A DNA stretch of 64,000 nucleotides from Didymella arachidicola (lineage: Eukaryota > Ascomycota > Dothideomycetes > Pleosporales > Didymellaceae), in assembly GCA_016630955.3 (NCBI GenBank), contig CM049985.1:1488001-1552000 (forward strand), written 5' to 3'. This document shows positions 13,024 through 23,617 of the stretch, one piece after another. The notes under the pieces are model-generated. The model was not told where the DNA came from. It searched no databases and saw only the letters and a list, made by a program, of their open reading frames with translations. Every line of letters starts with the position of its first letter. The first letter of the stretch is position 1. The position numbers and the translations under genes were made by a program.

Positions 13024-13317
13024 AAACGATAAATGGTTAGGTGGAGCCACAATCCCTTGACTGTCTCCTGGCGCATTGATTCGCCTTGAACTGCCTCTAA
13101 AGAAGACGTCGGGCAGATTGCCTGGGTCAAGGATATATGGCCTCATGACACGATAGACTCAAGACGATAATGCATCACGTCAAAGATCAATTCTAGGCTT
13201 CAACGTGTTCTCAAAATCGTGTCTCTCAAAAAGCTGCACTGTCACGGCTGGGTGTCTCACATTCTGCAGCAAGCTCGTGGACCTGGCGACATCGCGTCAT
13301 GAACTTCCAGAACGAAG

Positions 13318-14106
13318 TTATGAATCGCCCCATCCCGCAGCCCATCCTGCAGCAGTCTCAATACTAACTCTCTTCTGCTCCATATACTCTCCAAAAACAC
13401 CCCTGCATTTCTCCGCAAGCACGCACGCCAACAGATGCTTGCAAACGGGAGGCATATCCTCTCCCAGACTCACGCCGCCGAACATCCACTCGACAGCCCT
13501 CATCTCTGCATCCACATCCTCGTGATGCAAATCCCGTTTACTAGATGATATAGGCCTGGGCGTGTAAACTGGTAAAAGCGGTTCAGGGTGGACGGCGGGG
13601 AACGCGGCGAAAGCGAAGGCGGGACACGTGCAATTCCAGGCGCGTAGGCGCACTTCGTAGGTCACAGTGCTGTCGTAAGATGTGCTGAAGCGAGACGAGC
13701 GCTGCTGAGCGCTGCGGACGTAGTACACTGTGTCGACCATAGGTTCAGGTGGCTGTGAGATGATGTTGTTGATCATCGCATTCGGCGGCTCACTGTCTGG
13801 CGATTGCAGATCGCGTGCTGATGTTGCTGCATTGTGAGCGATATTCAGGGAATTGCTGCTGGTGGTTGGGGGCTCTTCAACGTCGACAAGAAAGCGTGTG
13901 ACGAGTTTGCGATCGAGAAGGTCCAGCGCCGGGAGGAATTCGTTAGGGAATAGTACTTGTAGCGAGAGGAGCTGCTTCTTCATGGCTTCAGGCGCGTTGC
14001 TGAGTGGGTTCGGCTCTGCAGTGACATTGTGCTGCTGTAGTGAGGGAATTGAATCTAGCAATTGCGTCACGAAGGCTCGATGCGAAGGTAGCGTCGACGT
14101 CGACAT
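13318..14106 (-). CDS. SWIM-type zinc-finger protein, Sws1/Shu2-like candidate
   Basis: Single exon, 262 residues. The C-terminal half holds a SWIM zinc-binding pattern: CTCPAF at about residue 160, and after a roughly 60-residue insert, CKHLLAC. The spacing C-x-C ... C-x-H-x-x-A matches the signature of the Sws1/Shu2 family, whose members associate with Rad51 paralogues in homologous recombination. The N-terminus has a hydrophobic helix-forming part (LLSLQVLFPNEFLPALDLLDRKLVTRFLVDV) and a VDTVYYVRSAQ strand before the finger. The assignment to the SWIM family is strong; the Sws1 orthology is inference, since other SWIM proteins exist in fungi. It is convergent with RPN8, about 300 bp apart. 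Confidence 0.8.
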   Translation of the reverse strand: MSTSTLPSHRAFVTQLLDSIPSLQQHNVTAEPNPLSNAPEAMKKQLLSLQVLFPNEFLPALDLLDRKLVTRFLVDVEEPPTTSSNSLNIAHNAATSARDLQSPDSEPPNAMINNIISQPPEPMVDTVYYVRSAQQRSSRFSTSYDSTVTYEVRLRAWNCTCPAFAFAAFPAVHPEPLLPVYTPRPISSSKRDLHHEDVDAEMRAVEWMFGGVSLGEDMPPVCKHLLACVLAEKCRGVFGEYMEQKRVSIETAAGWAAGWGDS

Positions 14107-17072
14107 TGCTCGCTGTTGGACGCTGGCATAATTGCCGGACTCTTGTTCTGGCGTAAGTCGGTGAAGGAAGACGCGAAGAAGAGCCGAATTAGAGCTGCAA
14201 CTACGCAGCTAGTGTGGCACTTGATGGCGCGCATCCACGTGATGCTATCATCATTGAAATACTCGCCACTTTGTTGGCCAAATGCAGCAATGCACGAGAA
14301 CATTCACTATGCGCGATCGTTGCGAAAGACCGAGACACTTGGTCCCGGGGACCGCTTGATTACGTGCTGATTACATCGAAGCTTCATTAATTCATGAGCC
14401 AAGAGTGCTGCCCGGAGCCACTGGAGTCGACCTGCTCAGTGCTCAGGTGAGCAATTGCCGTGTCGTCATAGTCGGATGTTTGTTTCGTCCGAAGACGTTT
14501 GGCAGTCGCGAGAGGACTGGGGCTGGGGCCGTTCGTCGTTTACAAATCATATTTTGGGCGACTGCTCACCCATGCCTGACACGGATATGCTCGCAACACA
14601 GTCAGCGCTCATCTGCTCCGGCCCTGGCACCGAGTTGCGGGGTGAGTGTCAATCAATAGACGGGTGGGCGCTGCCACAGTGATACAAGGCGTCCTCTGGA
14701 TTGACGGCATTGCCCATGTGGAGATGACAGGATCATAGCTGATAATACGAATATAGGAGTCTGGACAGGAGATCCTGCAGTCGAAGCAAATGGGCGGCAG
14801 GCTGAGAGCCCGCTGCAGGGTCTCCAAGGTGTTGCATCCTGCACAGTGCAGGAAACGAATGACAGGGTCATCTGCTGCAATTGACGAATCACCGGATGCA
14901 ATTGCAACGTGCTCAGCGTGCAGATCGCGGATGCATAGGTGTCGCGCATACCCAGGTCCGTCTTCCACAAGAAGAACGGCAGCCACGGCTGAAGAGGGCC
15001 GGATTATCGTATCGAAATCCTGCAATACTGGAGCGACTGAGGCGATTGTGCTCGAAGTGGTGCATTGCGGGTAGATTGCCCATATCGATAAGCGCTCTGT
15101 ATTGGGACGACACCGGTCCACAGCCCCTCAGCCGGCCTTGCAGTCGCAGGATTGCAATTGAGGGGTCATGGCGACAAGATGGGGCCCGGCTAGCACACGG
15201 TCATTGGCGGCTTTGCGCAGTCAATCTGGAACCAACAGCGTCGGCAACGGCGTCAAAGGAGCCCAAGTTTGCAATCATGGTGAAGAGCCTCGAGGAGGGG
15301 TCGCATGGCTGCATCTTCTTATCGTGTTGATAAGGACAATGTGGGGGAGGGGTAACATGTGGACATCTGCGGCCTGTGCCGGGTTGCCAAAGATGGTGTG
15401 CAAGGGTGAGATGAGAGCGACTCGTGACCTGCTTCTTCTGGGAATTGCGATTGATGCGCGAACCGCCCCAGTCGATGTTGCAGTAGACGGGTGTTTCGCC
15501 CTTGTTGACCAGCTGGGGCTGACGACTTTCACATGTTAAATGACGAGATGAATGCGTCCCGTGGACTACCACGCTGGCAATTGAGCAATCGCATTATTGT
15601 GGAGCAACAACAGATGGGCAACTGACACAGGCAATGTGTGGCACACAGTTTCGCTCCCATACATGTCGTCCTGACATTAACCCTGCTGAGCGCTGACTGC
15701 AGCCCCGTGGCTGGTAGCGATGACCACATCCAGGCCTGATACTGGGACTATGGTAGAAGCCGTATCACAAGACCTCCAGCCATCGGGCAAATTGAGATCA
15801 GACAGTCGTGCAGACTGGCGGCACATTTCGGCCAGCGCCGCTGCGGGTTTGCGGTGTGGGAGAACTCTGCAAAGGAAGTTCTCGCTAGATCGCCACTGGC
15901 CATGTTCGGCAGGTGGAGTGAAAGCAATTGGGCTCTCGCTCCCTAGCAACTCGAGCGGTAGGTTGCCGATGGCGCAAAAGGCTGCATGAACTCGAGAGAT
16001 CAATTGCTCTGGAATGTGGAGCGAGTGTGGAACCCTCATCGCTACATGGATGGCGGTCAGCCTGCTCGCAAGAACGGTACCTGTAGCGTGCAGTGAGGCA
16101 GTTCAAGCGGACGCCAGGCAACTTGAACTAGAGATGACGGAAGCGGTGACCGGGAATCTAGAGCAGACATGGGACGCAAATAGGGAGCAATAGCAGGCAG
16201 CCTACCGGCGGGCAGCAGGCAGTGCTGTGACACGTAAACGCTCAATTTGGCGAGGACTGGGCACCCAATGGCAGCGGACCAAGCCTCACAGGACTCGCAA
16301 CAGCTGGCAGAACTCAATTGCGCGCTCAACAGCGACGCCAAACGCGGTTTCAGAGCAAGTGAAGCGTAAAAGCTGACATTGAGTCGTGGACTGTCGTTCG
16401 GGCGCTGCACGCACCGACGAGGGAGCTAGCCGCGTTCGCGTAGGCAAGAGCCCGAGCGTCGCTCCAGGAAGGAGCGACCCAGCGCATCGCAAACAGCACC
16501 AAGCCCAACAGTGACTCAATCCTTTCTGACAGCGACCCATTGCGCACGCTTGCTAGCCCTGGTCACACACCAGCAATTGGGCACCCCTATTCGTCGCCCT
16601 TCCACGGCCGTAAATGCGAATGATGGTGCCTGAAGGGGACCATGGCACGCGCGCCAACCACACACCCTCTTTGTTCGCCGCAGTGGGCGGCAGTGTCTCA
16701 AAGGACGGATGACTCTCCTTGTCGCAGCCTAGCAGAGTAGGTGTTTTCTTATAAGTCAGCCCGCCCCGTGGATTTCTTGGAAAGGTTCCGCTGCTCCTGC
16801 ACCCTCTTCGTCCTATCTCCGTTGCTTGTCAGATGGTGTAAGCAGCGATTCGCCGGTCAATTGGATTCCACCGCGTTCCACGATACAACGAACCATATCA
16901 CTGCCTGCTTCGCCACCCATTGTAGCCACCCAATTCGCCAATTACAGCAATATTCAACCATAATTCAGACTATCGCTCGCACCCCTCGAAACCTGCTGCC
17001 TATATTCGAACATAAATTCTCAGTGCGCCCCAATTGCTCTCAGCAAACTTCGTGTCCCAAGACTTGCAAACA
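14107..17072. promoter_or_regulatory. gene-poor 3-kb interval with 11 CAATTG palindromes
   Basis: No gene is recognised; open frames are short and without domains. The 6-bp palindrome CAATTG occurs at about 14452, 14878, 14899, 15155, 15578, 15925, 16001, 16315, 16574, 16858 and 17031, where fewer than one copy is expected by chance. CAATTG is an E-box (CANNTG). The interval lies between the SWIM gene start and the FUN19-like SWIRM gene, so it is either a long regulatory region of one of them or holds an unrecognised non-coding transcript. The part from about 16741 to 17072 is pyrimidine/A-rich and probably the leader of the SWIRM gene. Confidence 0.45.
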
Positions 17073-18221
17073 ATGTCAAGCCAAATGAATAAATCACCTC
17101 CGACTAACCGTCTTACGGTTTCCTCGCTCCTCTCTCCCCCGGAAATGGAGCGATCCAACTCCTTCGGCTCTGCAATGCCCTCAGTAGCACTGCAGTATCC
17201 TAAAGCCGGCCCCAGTCTCAACACACAATACCAGCTCCCGCAGCTCCCAATGTTCAAGATGCCTGCGTACGCCTCGCCACCAATTTCTCCCTTCGACACC
17301 CAAATCGAGAAGGAGCACATGGACACTGCCAGCGAGCAGGGCACATTGGATCCCCCACTGTTCCGTCGAGAGTCCACCACAGATGCTCTTGCCTCGAATG
17401 TGCCATTGTTCTCGTCTCAATCGTCAGCCCCACAACCGTCGTCTCAGGAGACGATCAGTCAGCATATGCGATCTGCCGAGTATGCGCAACTACCTACCAA
17501 GCCCGCCGAGAAGGACTATATGCTCGCCGCCGAATTTCAGGCCACAGTGTTTGAGCAGGCTTTCAAGAGTCCCGCCGCGTACAAAGCGTGGTGGAAAAGG
17601 GAGCGCGACTATGAGAAACACTACTACAGCAAGTCAGTCGCGCAGTCCGGGGGCGTTCAAAAGCGCCCATCGCCGAAGAAGCTTGCTCCCGCGCCGGCTC
17701 CCAGGTCACGACAGCCCAAGGTTGCCTTGTCTAAGGTTTCACCTCGTCCTGTTCGTGAGCCGAAGCGCCATCCCAAGGCTCAAGTCCTGAGCTCCTTTGA
17801 TGAACTCATTGGCAGTGCTTCGCCCAAAGCTGCACGCCCTGCAACAACTCGTGATGATCTCGACTACAATGCTATCCCGGACTACTCGCCACCCCTTACG
17901 ACACTCAACGGCCATGAGAAGAAGTTGAAGGCTGAGTGGAAGGGCAACAAGCTTGACCTATCCAATGACCCGGAACGCCACCTCCTTCACGAGGCTGAGC
18001 TGGAGCTCGCCTCCACGCTTCGCCTCAGCTGCGCCACATACCTTTGCAGCAAGCGTCGCGTTTTCCAGGCTCGCATCAATGCCTTGAAGATCAACAAAGA
18101 GTTCCGCAGGACTGATGCCCAGCAAGCCTGCAAGATTGATGTCAACAAGGCTAGCAAGCTCTGGCAGGCGTACGACAAGGTCGGATGGTTCGATGCCCTC
18201 TACTTCCGCCAGTACCTTTAG
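17073..18221 (+). CDS. SWIRM-domain protein, FUN19/Laf family
   Basis: Single exon, 382 residues from the Met at 17073; an upstream in-frame Met at 17034 is less likely because the protein is typically opened by a Ser/Pro-rich segment such as SSLLSPPEMERSNSFG. A conserved fungal helical stretch lies near the middle (FEQAFKSPAAYKAWWKRERD) followed by a basic linker. The last about 110 residues form a SWIRM domain: IPDYSPPLTTL, LHEAELELASTLRLSCATYL, FQARINALKINKEFRRTDAQ and the terminal NKASKLWQAYDKVGWFD. SWIRM domains are helical chromatin modules; fission yeast Laf1/Laf2 of this type belong to the Clr6 (Rpd3L-like) deacetylase complex. A nuclear chromatin role is thus inferred. The unusually long CAATTG-rich upstream region is noted separately. 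Confidence 0.88.
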   Translation: MSSQMNKSPPTNRLTVSSLLSPPEMERSNSFGSAMPSVALQYPKAGPSLNTQYQLPQLPMFKMPAYASPPISPFDTQIEKEHMDTASEQGTLDPPLFRRESTTDALASNVPLFSSQSSAPQPSSQETISQHMRSAEYAQLPTKPAEKDYMLAAEFQATVFEQAFKSPAAYKAWWKRERDYEKHYYSKSVAQSGGVQKRPSPKKLAPAPAPRSRQPKVALSKVSPRPVREPKRHPKAQVLSSFDELIGSASPKAARPATTRDDLDYNAIPDYSPPLTTLNGHEKKLKAEWKGNKLDLSNDPERHLLHEAELELASTLRLSCATYLCSKRRVFQARINALKINKEFRRTDAQQACKIDVNKASKLWQAYDKVGWFDALYFRQYL

Positions 18222-18920
18222 ACGCATCGTTGGTGTTTTTTGGTTTTGATTCCCTTTCGTGTCGGTGCCCTTAGGCTCATAGGCGAACCGTTCTTTGATT
18301 GTGATTGCTGCGTTGCATACGGTGTTCAGGGTCTCATTTCACGGAGTCACGCTCAACGCTGACCCTAGCATGACGGAGTCGATCGACAACCTTGATCCTC
18401 CCCTTTACGACGGCGTTTTTGATTTTCGATTACGGCATGGGCAGGCTGTCACGGATGGATTAGGTTCCCCGGCCTCGGCGTTTGTTGAAACACTCGTATC
18501 ATTTTCCTTCTCTCTGCATCATGCGATACCCCCCTCTCCACAACACATTGTTGTAGTCCGCCTGTGGACCCTGACATGTCTCTAGATAGTCTTAGAATAG
18601 CAATGTTTTCACTCTGAGATCACTCATACGCAACACTTTAATGCTACAGACTTTTCGTAAAGATCAGCCGTGCAGAATGAAATATCAGCTTCTGGAGCAT
18701 GCAGTGTTGCATTGGGCTCATGATCAGAGGCTCAGAGCGAGCGTTGGCGGAGGGTGGGTCTCGGTGACCGGGCTGCGGGGGCTTGTCAGATCCGTGCCTG
18801 TGGCTAATTTGGGAATGGGCTCGGCGACCTGCGCGTCCGCAAGCAACAGTCGTCAGCGCTTGACAACTGTGACTTTTGCACCCACGACTTTTGCTGCGGA
18901 ACAGCGCGGATTTGCCCAGC
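18222..18920. other. SWIRM gene 3' region and CDC50 promoter
   Basis: About 700 bp, no gene supported. T-rich stretches after 18222 fit a 3' UTR of the SWIRM gene. Confidence 0.5.
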
Positions 18921-20456
18921 ATGTCGCAAACACAGCAGATGGAGGCCAGCGACTCGATATCAAGCCAGGACCCCAACCGCGAGGAAGGCAAGAAGACGAA
19001 GAGCAGACGACCCCCGAGTAAGCCTGGACGCCGCTGAGCGCGCACAGAGCGATACTGATAGACGTGCAGATACTGCATTTAGACAGCAGCGACTGAAGGC
19101 GTGGCAGTATGTGTACAACGGGTGTTGTAGCAACCAGAATAGCGATGCTGATTGCGCGGCGACAGACCCATTCTAACCCCGAAGACCGTCCTACCTTTAT
19201 TCTTCGTCGTTGGTATCATATTCGCACCCATCGGCGGGCTGCTGCTATATGCAAGCTCACTAGTGAGGCGCAGCGCTGTGTGTGGACTCGCAAGCATCTG
19301 ACAGTCGCGCCAGGTCCAGGAACTATCGATTGACTACACCAAGTGTACCACCGATGCCCCCAATACAGAGGCCGTGTTCGATTCAAGCCGCGCCAGCACA
19401 CTCGAAGACATCCCCTCAGGCGACGTATCGGCCACCTTCAAGACGTCTATGAAGTCGGTACCGCAGTGGGGTAAGGCATTCGAGAACTACACTTGGCCGT
19501 CAGGCCAGGTTCAGAACACCAGCGTGTGCATTCTGAGTTTTGAGATCCCCAACGACATTCAACCGCCGATTCTTTTCTACTACCGCCTTACCAACTTCTA
19601 CCAAAATCACCGCCGTTACGTAAAAAGTGTGGACACTGAGCAGTTGAAGGGAACAGCACGAACTGTAAGCGAGATTGACTCGGGCGACTGCGGACCTCTA
19701 GACTCTGTCAACGGCAAGCCGTACTACCCCTGTGGTCTCATTGCCAACTCCATGTTCAACGACACCTTTACGAACCTCAATGCGACGAACCCTTCCCAGA
19801 ACGAGAACAGTCCCAGTGTGTACAACATGACATCAAACGGCATCTCATGGGCTCACGAGGGTGATCTGTACGGAAAGACAAAGTACAAGCCATCGGAGGT
19901 TGTTCCCCCGCCAAATTGGCAGCAGCAATACAAGGATGGAAGCTACGACTCTTTGACCGAGCTTCCGGATCTTCACACGTGGGAGGAGTTCCAGGTCTGG
20001 ATGAGGACGGCTGGTCTGCCCACGTTCAGCAAGCTCGCCTTGCGTAATGACAACGATGTCTTACGAGCAGGCACGTACCGGCTGAAAATTTACGACCGTA
20101 AGTCAATACGCAACGCGCGTCATTCTGCTGTTCATTCGCTCATGTGTCTCTAGGCTTTCCGGTCATGGCATACAGTGGCACTAAGTCCATCCTGATCTCC
20201 ACACGCACCGTTATGGGTGGCAAAAACCCGTTCTTGGGCATCGCGTACCTTGTAGTTGGCGGTCTTTGCATCTTACTCGGTGCTGTGTTTCTTGCCACCC
20301 ATCTCATCAAACCGAGGTCAGTCATCCGGCGCATGAATGCAACCAATTCTAGATTGCTGACATTTGACCAGGAAACTCGGTGACCACACGTACCTTACCT
20401 GGAACAACGATCAGCCAAGCACAGCGACGACTACCGGGCGGGCCGGTGGAGCATAG
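18921..20456 (+). CDS. CDC50: CDC50/LEM3-family P4-ATPase (phospholipid flippase) beta subunit
   Basis: Six exons, 18921-19017, 19070-19106 (37 nt), 19166-19262, 19314-20097, 20154-20316 and 20372-20456, join in phase to 420 residues. The N-terminal cytosolic part ends in RRPPNTAFRQQRLKAWQ, the family hallmark, built from three exons. A first membrane segment (VLPLFFVVGIIFAPIGGLLL) and a second near the C-terminus (LGIAYLVVGGLCILLGAVFL) flank a large luminal domain with Cys pairs (DYTKCTTDAP, SGDCGPL, YYPCGLIANSMFNDTF), several N-glycosylation sequons and the IFYYRLTNFYQNHRRYVKS-like core. The protein is the obligatory partner that carries a P4-ATPase out of the ER and supports lipid flipping. 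Simple gene finding would begin at exon 4 and lose the first membrane segment. Confidence 0.95.
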
Positions 20457-21036
20457 TAACAAATATCGCCACGATTTCTTTGTCGTCAGAAAGCTAGCTT
20501 TACCTTTCGTTCTTTTGTGATTGTACCGATTCACTAGTAAAGCCCGGGCTCTGGGCATTGTATGGATATCATAGGCTGAGATCGCCTGGAGTTCTGGTGT
20601 TTGAGCGAGAGACTGGAACACAGTCTTTTCTGTTTGGTCAATGCATGTCATACTCGACTGATTCCTCTGTCATGCTTGTGCTCGACTAAGCCAATAGCCC
20701 AAAGAAAAAGGCTTCATGTCAATGCTGTCAGGCAGCGTGGTACCAAGACAAGTCTCATGATGAAGCCGCATTCAGACTCCTACCAGGGGCCAGGCAAGAA
20801 TCTAGACGGCTTTCCAAATAAACCGAGATGGACATTCTGGAACACAGGAATCCAGAACACACACAATATCTTCGAGACGAAGAATAAAAGCCTCGTGGCT
20901 ATCCTCCAAACACGAACACTACAGCAGTCCTGCGACTCACCATCAACACACTCATTCTCCTCCGCAAGCAACTGTCCCACAAGTTCCTTCAGCAACTTCC
21001 CACATTCCGTACGACCTTCGGCTTCCAGACGCTAAG
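20457..21036. other. CDC50 3' region and metalloprotease promoter
   Basis: About 580 bp. No domain-bearing frame. The stretch just before 21037 is C/A-rich with many short CA-type motifs, as in leaders of secreted fungal proteins. Confidence 0.45.
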
Positions 21037-21945
21037 ATGCGCACTCCCTTCTTCCTTGCCTCGCTAGGCCTCCTAGCATCAGCTGCAGATCCTCAACCCT
21101 CTGGTACACCGGCTCAGTCTTTCGACTGCGGCACAGGCACCCAGTCTGCAGACCAGTCCTTCCTGGATACCGTCCAACAGCTTCATGATCGCAAGTCAAA
21201 GGGCAGCCTTGCTGCTCGAGCCGCCGAACTTGCAGCCCGCGATGACCCTGTTAAGGTACAGGCTGTATTTCACATTGTTATGACCGATGCTGCCAAAGAC
21301 TCGATCACCAACGCCATGCCGCAAGCACAACTGGATTCTCTGAACGAATCCTACAACCCTTACAACATCCAGTTCGAGCTGCAAAACACAACATGGACCA
21401 CCAATGACGCGTGGGCCAAAGCCAGCAAAGCCGGCGATGACGACAACAACATGAAAAAGGCTCTCCGTCAGGGCACCTACAACACTCTCAACATCTACTT
21501 CCAGACTGACCTTTCAGGCGTACTTGGGCGCTGCACTTTGCCCTCTGCCATTGCGAACGGCAAAAATGACCCAACCGTCTACTTCAACGATGGGTGCAAC
21601 GTCAACGCCAACACGATGCCTGACGGTCTGATGGACGGATTCAACAAAGGCAAGACAGCAGTGCACGAAGCCGGGCATTGGATGGGCCTGCTGCATACCT
21701 TTGAGGGCTACTCATGCGATGGTCCCGGTGACTACATTGACGACACGCCCCAAGAGAGCACTGCGACAGATGGCTGCCCTACCGACCCAAAGAAGCAGAG
21801 CTGTCCGGCTCAGCAAAAGCCTGGCGAGAGCGACCCAATCCACAACTACATGGACTACTCTATCGATGACTGCTACACTGGCTTCACGGATTTGCAGGTT
21901 GCGCGGATGAAGAGCATGTGGAGCTTGTTCCGTGACGGTAACTAG
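21037..21945 (+). CDS. secreted zinc metalloprotease, M43 (pappalysin/cytophagalysin) family
   Basis: Single exon, 302 residues. A signal peptide (MRTPFFLASLGLLASAADP) and a short pro-like region with repeated Ala/Arg are followed by the catalytic domain. The zinc motif HEAGHWMGLLH begins at H210: two His and Glu211 plus the third His at 220, the extended HExxHxxGxxH metzincin form, and the Met-turn lies at NYMDYS (Met272). Paired Cys (RCTLP, DGCN, YSCDG, DGCP, QSCP, DDCYT) fit the disulfide pattern of fungal MEP1-type extracellular proteases. Length is close to that family. It would act outside the cell on peptides and proteins; a role in nutrition or host interaction is possible but not shown by sequence. 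No introns, unlike its neighbours. Confidence 0.94.
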   Translation: MRTPFFLASLGLLASAADPQPSGTPAQSFDCGTGTQSADQSFLDTVQQLHDRKSKGSLAARAAELAARDDPVKVQAVFHIVMTDAAKDSITNAMPQAQLDSLNESYNPYNIQFELQNTTWTTNDAWAKASKAGDDDNNMKKALRQGTYNTLNIYFQTDLSGVLGRCTLPSAIANGKNDPTVYFNDGCNVNANTMPDGLMDGFNKGKTAVHEAGHWMGLLHTFEGYSCDGPGDYIDDTPQESTATDGCPTDPKKQSCPAQQKPGESDPIHNYMDYSIDDCYTGFTDLQVARMKSMWSLFRDGN

Positions 21946-23248
21946 CGAGCCGGAGATCTGGTTGCACACAAAGGTATGTCGTATGGTGAAGGGTTTGGGG
22001 CGCAGATGCGCAGGTGGTGGTGGTGTGGTGCCGGTTTGCTGAGTTTCTTCATGTACATGTTGCTGCTTTTGCGTGGTCAGACTGGGTTTGCACATATTGG
22101 CTTCTCGCGTTGCTTGCTGGCGTTATGTTAGTGATTTGCACTGCTAGTCATTCATGAATAAAATGTATTCGTTCTGACACTAAACGTACTTTCTTTTTCA
22201 GGATTGACAACTTCCAACTTTCTGCATCGACGTGGGATATCTGACATTCCTGTAGCACGACTATGTCGTCAAGACTTTTTTGTGTAATGTTTCTAGCTGC
22301 TTTCCTTCGGTTGGCATTCCGGACTCTTGCACCTTCTTCGTGCCTTCGTTGCTAGCACCAATCCTTCCCGCACCATGACCTGGTCGACGGCACCCGCTTT
22401 GAACGGCTCGCAGTAGCTACCCGGTAAGACGAAGGTACGCTAGTAGGTTCTAAGTCCAGACCAAAGAATCCAGCCTTTGTCTTAGCCCTACGACTTGAGA
22501 CCTCTTGTAGAACGACAGCCTCGCCCTTCGCAGGGAAAGACAACGATCCGCCTTGCGAGACAACAGCGCAGGGAAGCCGAGATCCTGACATCAGCAGGGA
22601 ATTGCAGTGTTTCCAGAGTCTTGAATGCTGTCACACATCTGTAGGTGCACCGAAGACCATGCAAAGCAGCCTGCACGCAGTCCTTTGTTCCGGATGCGGG
22701 AAGTGCTCTCATGCATGTGAATGCAACCAACACCCAACACTAGGGAGGAGCACTAGAAAATCAGGGCGTTCATCAATACAGTAAGAGCAGCAGGAGCTCT
22801 GCAAGAGCCCGCAAGTGCTGCACCTTGCGCTCTCCCATGCCAACGGTAATGCTCCCGCCTTAAATTTCACCTAGAGCTGCACCGCACCGAAAGCCTTTTC
22901 GAGAAACCGTAGTATTCCATCTCTGCACCTCTTCTCAGACTTTCTCCACACCAACCGCCCTGTCACAAGCCAACGCCGAGCTGCGCCTCACAGATAAACA
23001 AAGAACCACCTCGCATAGCTGCATAGCGAGAAGCGAACATTCAAATGCGATCCTCACGCATTTCAAAATACTCAACCACCATCAACCCGCCCTCCGCGCT
23101 ACGCTACATCCTCATCCTACTGAAAGCGTGTCCAACACCACAGGACATAGCGTGTTTGTGCAGCTACACGTCTCGAAACAGCGTTGCGCCGCCTCCTTAC
23201 ACACCTTGATCGGTCCCTTCGGATTCTAAAGGCCTCCATATATCTCAA
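21946..23248. other. intergenic, 1.3 kb
   Basis: No gene recognised. Short frames on both strands lack domains. The last 300 bp before 23249 are C/A-rich and could be the leader of the small membrane protein that follows. Confidence 0.45.
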
Positions 23249-23617
23249 ATGGCAAGTGCTTCTACTGCTGACTTGCACATGGAGGAAACGCATTGGGCTT
23301 TTACGACGCTATCTTTTCTCGACGCCTGGTGCGGAGCAACTTGCCACGCAGTGCTGCGCTACGTACTACGCTGTCTCCTCGTTCTCGCACTCGTTGGTAC
23401 ATTTGTGGCAATTCTCAAGCGCAGCGTCGATCATAAACGATGTGCTGACCTGAAGAGGAATGTCGGCTTGGATGGCACGAGCATTCTGCTGGAGAGAATT
23501 GAACTTGGATCGCTTACGGGAAGCTTCAGTGAAAATCAAATGGGCATGAAGGATGGAAAGAACGAGCAGGTGCTAAGCGGTGGTCCAGATGTGAAGGACT
23601 CGTGCGCTGTGATGTAG
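23249..23617 (+). CDS. possible small membrane protein ending in a CaaX-like box
   Basis: Open frame of 122 residues with a good start context (A at -3, G at +4). It has one strong hydrophobic segment (about residues 37-57: VLRYVLRCLLVLALVGTFVA) followed by a basic stretch (ILKRSVDHKRCADLKRN), so a type II-like single-pass topology is likely by the positive-inside rule, and it ends in C-A-V-M, which fits a CaaX farnesylation signal (Cys, two aliphatic-type residues, terminal Met). No homologue is recognised. The combination of membrane segment and a terminal CaaX may be chance in a spurious frame, and an upstream exon cannot be excluded. It lies alone in a 2-kb gap. Confidence 0.38.
   Translation: MASASTADLHMEETHWAFTTLSFLDAWCGATCHAVLRYVLRCLLVLALVGTFVAILKRSVDHKRCADLKRNVGLDGTSILLERIELGSLTGSFSENQMGMKDGKNEQVLSGGPDVKDSCAVM

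Noticed and set aside
14107..17072. hidden gene or RIP-degraded transposon in the CAATTG interval
   Set aside because: No terminal repeats, no transposase-like residues and no strong A/T skew; frames are short in all six readings.
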